Source: Perilla frutescens
Lineage: Eukaryota > Streptophyta > Magnoliopsida > Lamiales > Lamiaceae
Direction of reading: 5' to 3'
NCBI GenBank assembly: GCA_026008535.1
Contig: BRKX01000006.1
Location: 43,264,664-43,328,663, forward strand
DNA length: 64,000 nucleotides
Shown: in pieces, positions 47,151 through 57,115 of the stretch
How the letters are laid out: every line of letters begins with the position of its first letter
How positions within the stretch are numbered: position 1 is the stretch's first letter
Notes under the pieces: generated by a model
What the model was told of the DNA's origin: nothing
The model's input: the letters and a program-made list of their open reading frames with translations, nothing else
The model's database searches: none
Translations under genes and position numbers: made by a program

Positions 47151-48541
47151 AAAGTTTTTTTATTATTTTTTAATTGATTGGTGTTAATCATTTATCAAAT
47201 TTGTTGATGATTTAGTGATTATGACACTATTGAGATCTGCCTTCCTTTGACAATATCAAACTTGGTAATTGAGTTCATAAGAAAATCCGACAAGCAAAAC
47301 TAACGTTTATTCTAACCTTGTATTCCGTTTCATTGTTCGTTCAAATATCTACTAACATATATTAATTACACATGATAAAAATGAAATAATTGAAATACGA
47401 AATGAAATGCAATGTTTGAATAGATTATTTTGGTCGATCATTTAATTAGTAAGGGGCATAATTAGTAATTTTACGTACAAAAAATGTTTTATATTTTCAT
47501 AATTTTACTAGGATGAGATCTTCTATTCCAAATTTAATATTCCAATCCGTATTTCATAGTCGAATTCACAAATTTAACAATAGATATTACAAACATAAAA
47601 ATTAATTATAATACAATCGACCTAGTCACATCTATCAACAAAAGATTGAAATTTTAAAAATTATAAATCATATTTTTTAAATAATTAATCAATCATAATA
47701 ATCATTTCCTTGAAAATTAAACACTAAAAAATAATTATAAACCTTAATTGTGTGGGGTGAACTCTAAAAATAATCATAAAACTAAACAAAAATATAATAA
47801 ATTAAAATTAATAAAAAAAATAAAAGAAAATTTCATAAATTTAATCGTGAAACACCAAATTTAAAATAGATGATCCCATCTGAATTTTACGTTGGTTAAT
47901 GGCACTCCTATTATTTTCATTTTGAAGTCAACTTAGTCTGTCGCCTTAAAAATAAGATTATCATCCGTATGTTAATATGTTGCATAATAAGGTGTGTGTG
48001 TGTGTTAATAAAAGTAAATGCTTTTTGAAAAATAAAATAATTAAACGGAGAAACATTTTAAATAAACAAAAAAAAACCTGGATTATGTTAATTTTTTTAC
48101 AGAATGGAGGATTCTCCTGATTTATTTTAGAGATAATTTCATTTTAACGCGTTATAGGTCACGCTTAATTACATGGTAATTTTTATTACCCAAAATTAAA
48201 TTAAATTTATGGGCATGAATATTAAGATTGACCCAACATGAATATAGATCAAAATAACATTTTTATGCATAGGTTATTGATCATATTTCAATGTATGGCA
48301 GTATGGGCTGGTAACTATACATTTATTTCTATATAAAAAAGGACTTATATATTTATAATATATTTCATTAGGAGAATGGTGGATTCGGTATCTGAAAGAT
48401 GAAAATTATTAATTTAGGAGCCCAAAAATCATGAATTTTAATTTTTTTTTATTTTTAATTATTTTAACTATTTCTTTATTAGGATTAATAATTAATTAAT
48501 AAATGAATTTTCATTGAAAATTAATACAAAAATGAGCAAGT
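47151..48541. other. Intergenic AT-rich DNA
   Basis: No gene or complete element recognised. The distal part would be upstream sequence of the ankyrin gene. Confidence 0.55.
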
Positions 48542-48886
48542 CTCCTGTACATAAGATGTACATCAGACGGTCAACGCGTGTTGACCCGGTCAACGCTTTG
48601 ACCAAAAAATTCGTTAAAATTAGTACTATTCATAATACTGAAAAGTATCATTTCAAAGGCTCAAAAGTATCATTTGTATCAATAAAAAGTATTAGCCAGA
48701 ATAAAAAATAAAGAAAATAACTGTTAAGATCGGTATCAATTGACACATTAAAAAGTATCATTCGAAATTAAAAAAAGTATCAATTGTATCCCTAAAAAGT
48801 ATCACCCGTTTTCACAATTTTTTTGGTCAACGCTTTGACCGAGTCAATGTGTGTTGACCATCTGATGTACATCTTATGTACAAGAG
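48542..48886. mobile_element. MITE with long terminal inverted repeats rich in TTGAC motifs
   Basis: About 345 bp with inverted terminal repeats of about 65-70 bp (left 48542-48610, right 48820-48886; ends CTCCTGTACATAAG and its complement). Each arm carries four TTGAC/GTCAA motifs (GGTCAAC, GTTGACC, GGTCAAC, TTTGACC on the left). The centre is AT-rich with repeated AAAAGTATCA. Long TIRs suggest a Mutator-type MITE, but a 9-bp duplication is not clear. It lies about 1.6 kb upstream of the ankyrin start codon. Confidence 0.8.
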
Positions 48887-50700
48887 TGTTTGCCTACAAA
48901 AATATTTATAAAATAAAAAGAAATCAAAATTCATTATTTTGGAGGTCCTAGATTAACAAATTTCATCTTTCGGATTCTAAATTAATAGTTTCATCTTTCA
49001 GATCTTAAATTGATATATTATTCATCTTTCAAGTAATGAATCGACAATTATGCATTTTATTTTTATTGTCCCATTCTAATAGTTATAATCACGTCGTCTA
49101 ATGAAATTTGCATTTATTTTTTATTTTTTATAATCACGTATTAATATTTTTTTTAATTGTACTCGTTATTTGAGAAAACACTATTACAAAGCTCTTTAAA
49201 ACATTGCAAAACAAAATGCTAGAATATTTAATGCATGCAATATAAATAAAAACCCAAAAACGAAATAGATCAAATATTTTTTTTTCCGATGGGCTAAATA
49301 AATGCATTCTTCACTCTTCCTATTACACTTTAAAAGATATATTAAAATGAACTTTTTTTTTACAATTTAAAAAAAAAAAACTTTTTTTTTCATCTCCGCA
49401 TAGATGTATGCATGCACGTTAGATTTAAAAAAATGTGCCAGATGATCTTACATGTTAAAATCCATAGACGGGTTAATATTTAAATTTAAATATGATTAAA
49501 CACTAATAAAATTATAAATATGTTACTGAATGTTGAGTTTGATCGATCTAAATCTTAACTTATAAGACAGTTTCATACAAGATAAGGTCTCTCGTAAAAT
49601 TATAGTCAGTAGTGTGTTAGGGGCATAAAATCTTAAATCATCACATCGTTGGTGAATTAAATATGATTAACCGGCTAAGCAAAGATATGATGATGAAAGA
49701 GTTGTCCATTACCAAACACCAAATTAACTAATCTCTCTTTTTAATTATTATAATCATAATTAACCGGATTTGGCCTGCATTATATATCCCCATATGGAAA
49801 CAACGAACAAAGGCCACAAATCATACTATAATATTACTTCAAAAATGAAATATCTTTTTGTCTAAATACAGAACAAAGACACAACAAATTGCCATAATTT
49901 TGAACATGTCAGCCCAACTTTTCTACATTATTTGAAGTTATTGGCAGTAGTTAGAGACTTGGATTTGATCTCTTAATAAATATTATATTTAATGTTTTAA
50001 TGATAACTAGTATGTTTTATAGTAATTGAAAATCTAAGAGCAAAACTCAATTATGGACTCATGGTTATATATTTGCAATAAACAAATATGCAAGTGTGTG
50101 AAACGAACATATATAAATGTTTATATTGATTATAAACTAAAGTTTATTTCATACATATAAATAATGATTATCATAATTATTTAAGCAAAATAATAACTTA
50201 ATATCATATTGAAATAATTATAATTCAAGAATACAATAAAAAAATGTTTGATATGATGAAGTCAAAATGGGGAAAAAGTTAGAAACTATATTTTTTTAAT
50301 AGTGAATAGAAATTATAAGATAAAAGAATTAAAATGCAGATGAAGATTAGAATATAAAAGATATTAAAAGTGAATAAAAGTTAGAAGATAAAAGAATTTA
50401 AATTTTGAATAACAGCTTGAACATTAAATAATAAATATTTTAAACACAAATAAAAATTAGAAGAATACGATATCCTAAATAAAATTAGCAATCAAGTCAA
50501 AGTATTGCTGAAAACTTGCAAACTTTAACAAAAAAAACACTTGCCAACTATATTATGCATATTAATTTGAAATTTGACATCAATTTTATTATGTATCATT
50601 TACTTATGATATCTTTTTATTTACAATTTTATCCCAACAATTTTACTCTTTAATATATCTACAAATTATATAAAAAAAATGTGTGTGTGTGTGTAAGTAG
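48887..50700. other. Intergenic AT-rich DNA
   Basis: Poly-A/T runs and no recognisable gene or complete element. Confidence 0.55.
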
Positions 50701-51290
50701 GCATGTAAGTCAAATCAAATAGCTTAATAATTGACTCGTATTTATTTGTTAAAAGCTCATTTCAGCTTAATTTGATAAACACAGCTAACAAGTTTAAACA
50801 TAATTTGCGTTTGATAAGATTTAAAGCTCGACTCGAATTCATAGAGCAAATATGTATACAAATATAAAACTACTCGAGCTCAGCTCAATTACGGATTGAT
50901 TGAGTTGGAGTCAATATGTAATCAAACAAGCTCAAACATAAATTTTAGAGCACACATGTGTATATATACATGTTTGGGCTCGACTCAACTCATTTACAAT
51001 TCTAAACGTATGAAATGATATCAAGTTTTAAAATTTATATCTGAGCATATTTGATTGCCTATTGAGTCAACCTCAATAGAACTTTAATCGAGCCATGAGT
51101 CGAGCTTGAACAATTTTACATTTTTATTCACATTTGATCTATTTTACTTATTAAGCTCAAGTTCGAGTGAGTTTTAAATCTTATCAAATACAAAATTATG
51201 TTCAAATTTATTTGATTGTTTATCGAATCGGGCTCAGACAAATTTTTAACAAACGAATATGGGTCGAATATCAAGCTATCTAGTATCATA
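50701..51290. mobile_element. Non-autonomous element with degenerate inverted ends
   Basis: Left AAATAGCTTAATAATTGACTC...TTTGTTAAAAGCTC and the complement of the right end (ATAGCTTGATATTCGACC...GTTTGTTAAAAA) match imperfectly over about 45 bp. Inside are repeated GCTCGA and GACTCAA words, typical of a common plant DNA-transposon-derived repeat. No transposase. Confidence 0.5.
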
Positions 51291-51847
51291 AAACAAATAA
51301 AAAAGCACAAGAATTCTATATATAGAGATTTGATTATGGTATCTCTAGTCTTATTTCTATCAACTAAGGAAGGTGTTCATATAATTTTTAATTGTATAAA
51401 TCTAAGATAATGAACCAAAGTTTATTTTTTAGAAAACAAAATTCAAATTGTCAATAAAGTGTTGAGAATTACTTAATATTAGAAATAGTATATATATATA
51501 TATATATAAAGGTAAAATCGTGTGATAGATAATAGTTTATACCTAAAACATTATTTATCACACGATTTAATAATTATATTTTACACAACAGTTTTATAAG
51601 ATAGAGTTTTGAGTTAATTGACAACAATCATGATATTATTGTTGTAAATTTTCTTCTTATTTTTTTTAGCAGTTTTAATGACTGTTTAGATTACAATCGT
51701 TTTTTTTAACAATTTTTCACAATCTTATTTATTATTTTTTTTACTTGGAAATTTGAGACATGTAACATTTTTTATTTTATTTTTTATGCATAAATGGAGG
51801 ATTTATAGCAGTCTACATTTGTCACCTAAAGAATAGTTTTCATAATG

Positions 51848-51882
<35 letters not shown>

Positions 51883-52572
51883 TTACAATAATTTATTATT
51901 TTTCTATATCAATTTCATCATATAAAATAATTAAATAATTATATTTTTTATACTTGTTATATGTTCAAATAAATCATATGTTATTTATTTGTGAACAATG
52001 AAAATCATGTTGTTTGAAATATTCCAATTCGATCTTTCTAACATGGATTTTCATTTAGTTCCTAAAATTTAATTTAATTTTTGTTTGTTGTAAACATACA
52101 AAACTAATCTTCTTATTTAATTAATTAACGCATGTGCATATTGTTTTATTAATTTTTTAAAAATTGAACACAACATATATATGAAATTCAAAAAAACCAT
52201 AATATTACAAATCTAAACAATTAATAATTATTTGTGCATCATACGGGAGAAATAATAGTGTTCACTTATGGTCTATTAGAGGTCTTATGATTTAATTTGG
52301 TAACAATTCTGCATATTTTCTCAAAGTGCTCATTTTCTATTTTCTATTTTCTATTTATGATTAGTATTCAATTTTTCTCGGAGATCTAGTTATTGTTTGC
52401 AATTCCAACTCACAACATATAATTCTCCGTTTTTAATGATCTATGAAAAGAAAAATATATTACACAAAGCAATTTCCCTTTAATAACACAACACAATACT
52501 ATCATTTTAACGCTACTTTTTACTATACATTTGTAATTACATCACATCTAAATTTTCCCGACCATGCTCATC
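51291..52572. other. Intergenic AT-rich DNA with a perfect hairpin
   Basis: Contains (TA)n at 51489-51507, a 13-bp perfect inverted repeat (AAATCGTGTGATA, 51515-51527; complement 51556-51568) and (ATA)n at 51848-51881. No gene recognised. Confidence 0.55.
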
Positions 52573-54249
52573 ACACCGTGTGGCGGCCCTGAGGGTGCGC
52601 CGCACGGGGGCCTCACACACTTAGGGGCACCATTTTCATAAATTTTTATTACTATTAGTTATATAACTTATATTAGTTTATTCCCTAAAAAAACTTATAT
52701 TAGTTTATATTAGAAAATGTGAAAATTAATGTTAAGTCATTATCGGGAACACGTTGGGAAAGTCATGTCAATGTTGTGAAAGCAATCAGATTTCAAGTTC
52801 TTGAGGTAAGAGAAGCTTTACTTGAAGTGGCTGCAGAAAATGAAAATGACAATGATTTGAGGTGTCGTGCAAATGCTTTAGCATCCCTTCATGTAGGAAA
52901 ATTTGAGTTTTTGATCTCTATGATAATATGGTATGAGATATTGTTTGCAGTTAATTTAGTTAGTAAGAACTTGCAATCTGATGATATGCTTATTGATGTT
53001 GCTATTAAGGAAGTGCAATGATTGATTGCATTCTTTGAAAAATATAGAGAAACTAGGTTCCTTGAGCAATAAATATTGCTAAAAAAATTGCTAATGAAAT
53101 GAAAATTGATCCTCAATTTCAAGAAAAACGTGTGATTCGTAGGAAGAAACATTTTGGTGAAAATGAAATGATAGAGGATAAACAATCACCCGAAGAATCT
53201 TTTAGAATCAATTATTTCCTCTATATAGTAGATCAAGCCATTGGATCACTACAAAAAAGATTTGATAGTTTCACTTTATATGAAAAGAACTTTTGATTTT
53301 TATTTTCTTCTGAGAAATTGAGTTTATTAGATGATGCTACTTTAAAAATAAGTTGTGAAAATCTTGAGAATATTCTTAAGCATGGGAAGCTTAGTGATTT
53401 TAATAGTCAAGAGTTATTTCAAGAATTAAAAATTTTACGGTATCTTTTACCAAAAGAATATAAAACTTTAGATATTTTGGATTACTTGAAGAGATTGAAT
53501 AGTTGTCCGAATGCATACATTGTTTATAGAATTTTATTGACCATACCTGTTACAGTTGCATCTGTAGAAAGAAGTTTTTCAAAATTAAAACTATTAAAAT
53601 CTTACTTGCGATCGACCATGTCACAAGAAAGATTGAATGAACTTGCTTTGATATCCATTGAACAAGAATTGCTAGAACATATTGATTTTGACAAATTTAT
53701 AAATGAGTTTGCTTCAAAAAAATGCTAGGAGAAGTATTTTTAAATAATATTTTATAGTTTGTGTTTCGTACTTGATATTGTTTAATATATTTTTCTTTCG
53801 TTTCTAATTTGTTCAAATATCAGTGAAGGAAATCGATCGATCCAGCTCACACTAGTGTCGCAATGACCCTGGATCAATTGGATCTGTAACCCGGTTCACA
53901 AACACATAGAGCTTCGTGGTCTTATATCAGTTGGGTCTCTGTTTGACGTTATCGTTGATTTTGGATTTTTTGGACTTTTTTTTAATAATAAATTCAGATT
54001 TGGTTCATGTCTTGTAGGAAGTTTTGCACATTTTTTAAGAAGTCGATTTGTTGAACATATATTGCTGAGTTATGGATATCAAACTACTTTCTTGAATCTC
54101 TGTTTGCATTTAGAGATAATATTTGGTTACTTTCTTGCAAATAAATATTTTTATCCGCATTTTATATGTATTTTTAAATTTTTAATTTAAATAATTAGGG
54201 GCACCATTTTTAGTGCTTGCACAGGGCCTTCGAAATCTCAGGGCCGGTT
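52573..54249 (+). mobile_element. Decayed hAT-type transposon
   Basis: The inner coding part is a hAT transposase (next entry). The ends carry a 10-bp inverted match CGGCCCTGAG (left, about 52575) and CTCAGGGCCG (right, about 54238). Flanks share TCACAC, perhaps part of an 8-bp duplication, but this is not exact. A word TAGGGGCACCATTTT occurs near both ends (52622 and 54198) in the same direction. The left terminal region (52575-52620) is unusually GC-rich. Confidence 0.55.
52719..53728 (+). pseudogene. hAT transposase C-terminal region, decayed
   Basis: Segments in two frames: LSGTRWESHVNVVKAIRFQ (52740-52796), then FRINYFLYIVDQAIGSLQKRF (53200-53262), then LLTIPVTVASVERSFSKLKLLKSYLRSTMSQERLNELALISIE (53544-53670), the hAT C-terminal dimerisation region with RSFS. 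A frameshift lies near 53025-53098 and a TGA at 53294. The N-terminal part is missing. Similar to plant TTF-type zinc finger hAT proteins. Not expected to be active. Confidence 0.85.
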
Positions 54250-55214
54250 ATTCACACGTACTCAACATTATCTTTTAGTTTCATCAATAATTCTATTTTC
54301 TTATAGATTGGAGAAGGGTGTGCATTGGAGATTGACACTTCTCTTTTTTACACATGTGAGGTCCACCGTTTGGATGTCCCTGAAGGAACCTCAATATTTT
54401 CAAGTTAATAGAGAGACGAGATGTTTTGAGTGATGGAAATCTTTGAGTAAAAGATAGACGACTTAAGTTCGAGACCCACTTCCTTTACACCCAACCGGCA
54501 AAAAAGAAAAAAAAAGGACAAAACTGTAAATTTAGATACAAGGTGTGTGCTTGAATGTTGTCAGTAGAGATTTGGTAATAAGTAATAACATCTTATATGG
54601 CTCAACTAAATACATTGAATGGGGCCAGAAGTAGCAAAATTCAAACAGAGTAGGTATTGTTTTTACCTTTTTAAGATGTTTTAAACAAAGAGAAAATGAA
54701 TGTGGTCACGTTTTAATTCCGAGAACGAAGCAATTACCTTCAATGTCACAATAGGTCAAGTGTCACAATAGAACTATTGTAACACTACAAAACACATATT
54801 GTGACACTTTGAGTAATACTCTGGGAGTAGCATATAATTTTCCATCTTTTAGTGTACTTACAAATCTTCCTCGTACAATGAGCCCAAATATGCATCTCTC
54901 TCTCTCTCCCTCTCAGATCCAAACCCATGGTCTATAGCTGACATGAATAGTTTGAGAAAAAATATGTTGTGATCAGAAATTATAACCCCAAAAAAATCTA
55001 AAGGCTTGCCTGAAATTTATGGGCTGATATGAATTGCCTGTGTTTCTACTTTTTTATCTTCCTATTTTGGTTTAAATTTTGAAATATTGATGGAGTTTAA
55101 TTTAAGAACTAAAAATATAATTATTGAAACATAAGTAATTTATACAATTAATTGGAGATAAGCTAGGCTATATTGAGTGTTAACTGGATAAAATTAGAAG
55201 TTATAAAAATATAG
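54250..55214. other. Intergenic DNA with inverted repeat
   Basis: Holds a 13-bp perfect inverted repeat (AAGTGTCACAATA 54758-54770; complement 54797-54809) with CAATAGAACTATTG nested inside and CACTACAAAA at 54783, resembling a CACTA end. A GTTCGAGACCC word near 54468 is B-box-like but no A box was convincing. No gene. Confidence 0.5.
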
Positions 55215-55745
55215 TCTCAATGGGTCCACGTGTTAGCGTCGGATGAATGCACTGCGCGAGATGTCGGGTAAAAAAATTAAAGTAATTCAAAAAATCAATT
55301 AATTCATTTTAATTTTATGGTTCACTAATTTAATTTTAGGGTATATATTTATTTCAAAAAAATTAATTATCGAGTGCAATAACGAGGTGAGCTCGTGCAC
55401 TGAATGAGATGTCGAATAAAAAAATTAAATTTATTCAAAAAATTAAATTAATTCACTTTAATTTTAGGGTATATATTTGTTTTAAAAAAATAATTATCGA
55501 GTGCAGTACATGAGCCCACTCATTAGCGTCGGGCAAGTGCACTATAAAAAATTAAATTTATTCAAATTTTTTAATTAATTAAATTTAATTTTAGAGTTTA
55601 CTAATTCAATTTTAGGGTTTATATTTATTTCAAAATAAAATAATTATTGAGCGCAATATGTATAAGCTCACATGTTAGCGTCGGATGAATGCACTGCACA
55701 AGATGCCGATAAAAAAATAAATTAATTCTAAAAATAAAATATAGA
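55215..55745. repeat. About 147-bp tandem repeat, roughly 3.5 copies
   Basis: The word GTGCACT or ATGCACTG plus AGATGTCG recurs near 55249, 55397, 55539 and 55691 (spacing 148, 142, 152). Linked by TTAGCGTCGG and TTAGGGTATATATTT. Satellite-like and diverged; it abuts an inverted-repeat element on the right. Confidence 0.8.
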
Positions 55746-55766
55746 GATGTGAAAAAAAATAAAAAA

Positions 55767-56721
55767 GGTAATTCTAAACACAGCCCTCAATTTTCTCTTT
55801 ATAGCCCCATAATTAATATAATATAAATATTAATTAAAATAGTCTTTTTTACCCTTTATTTTATCTCTTAAACCTAATAAAATTAGCATAGCCCCACCCC
55901 CATTTAGTGATAAATTTATTTTGCTAACCACATGTTATAATCTTAGTCGACTATTCATCCCCTAGTTCCCAAGCACATGTTTTACCCAAATAAATTATAT
56001 GTCCACTCTTCCAAATGTTATTAGTTGTTTTGGAATTGCATCATATGCACGCGATCTTTAAATTTTTCGTCAAGGCATAAACAAATAATCATGAAATTGG
56101 GGCAAACAAAAATATCATGATATTTATTGCAATGAATTGTTGGCCGCAACTCACCCCAATTACAAAGACAAAGTAGAAATCGATCAACTACTCAAGGCAT
56201 ATTGTTTACATTCTAATCAAATCAGACGAATGTATCTGGGCAAGGGGAAAAAAAAGAAACTTTATAAAAGCCCTAGATTAAGTAACGGAATTGGGAGTAT
56301 TTTTAAATTTATTTTTTCAAAATCTAATAATTTTGCAGATGGGGGCTATATATATTTTGTTAGAATTTTTCTGGTGCCTCCCTTGGGACTTTAAGTGTAG
56401 CAGCCCAAACCACCTCATACCTATAAACTCTCGAAAAGAAGTAGGGAAGATTAATTGATCAATCTATCGAGACGTTCTCGTTTCTGCAAATTCAATTTTT
56501 TTTCCGCAAGCATAGCCCCCAAAAAACTTGTTTTTTTTTTTTTCTTAGTTATGGAGAAGTGTGGGGGCTATATGAACAAGGGGTTTTGATATTTTTGTTA
56601 GAAATTTAGAAGTTTTAAGGGTTGGGACTAAAGGATAAAAATGTCTTATCATATTAGAATTTATATTTTTAAAAAATATGGGGCTGTGAAGAGTAAAACA
56701 GGGCTGTGTTTAGAATTTCCC
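55767..56721. mobile_element. Non-autonomous DNA transposon with about 50-bp inverted ends
   Basis: Left GG.AATTCTAAACACAGCCCT and the complement of the right end (CAGGGCTGTGTTTAGAATTTCC) match; the similarity continues to the words TATAGCCCCATA and TATGGGGCTGTG. Flanks share AATAAAAA, a possible 8-9-bp duplication. The 56137-56394 open frame (KGKKKKLYKSP) has no known domain. Possibly Mutator-like. It ends about 400 bp before the NDUFV1 start codon. Confidence 0.7.
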
Positions 56722-56741
56722 AAATAAAAATTGGAAAAAAA

Positions 56742-56839
56742 AGCCCAAACCCTTACATTAGCAATAAAGTCCAGACGAATGGCCCAAATCAAATTTTAAG
56801 CATTTTGTTGCCACAGATGCTCCACGATATCTCCACGTG
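56742..56839 (+). promoter_or_regulatory. NDUFV1 promoter: site II motifs, telo-box, G-box
   Basis: Two TGGGCC/T (site II) motifs on the minus strand at 56742-56747 (AGCCCA) and 56781-56786 (GGCCCA), an AAACCCT telo-box-like word at 56747-56753 and a CACGTG G-box at 56834-56839. Site II elements, often with telo-boxes, are known to drive plant nuclear genes for mitochondrial proteins. The transcription start is not determined; probably near 56880-56960. Confidence 0.55.
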
Positions 56840-57115
56840 TCCATTTTGATCATCACAGATAGATCGTTGCATTCTTGACCGATGGATCCTCAAAATGTCA
56901 AACTGAAAAAAACGAAAACCCCATCCTCACCGTCGTTTGCTGCAACCTCAGCGAAACTATCATAGGCCTGCCCTCACTAAGGATTGCTGAGCCCGCTTTC
57001 TCTTTTGTTTTCCTCTCTCATCCATCTCTCTCTCACTCTCTCTCTCAAGCGCTTGTAATAATCTTCTTGGTCGGTTTCATAGCGGCTGCTCTGTTCATTC
57101 AATTTTGATGCAATC

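Noticed and set aside
54440..54520. tRNA-derived SINE on the plus strand
   Set aside because: A B-box-like GTTCGAGACCC and an A-rich tail are present, but no convincing A box or duplication.
56875..57108. Small open frame upstream of NDUFV1
   Set aside because: In the 5' UTR; no domain and overlaps promoter-like sequence; at most a uORF.
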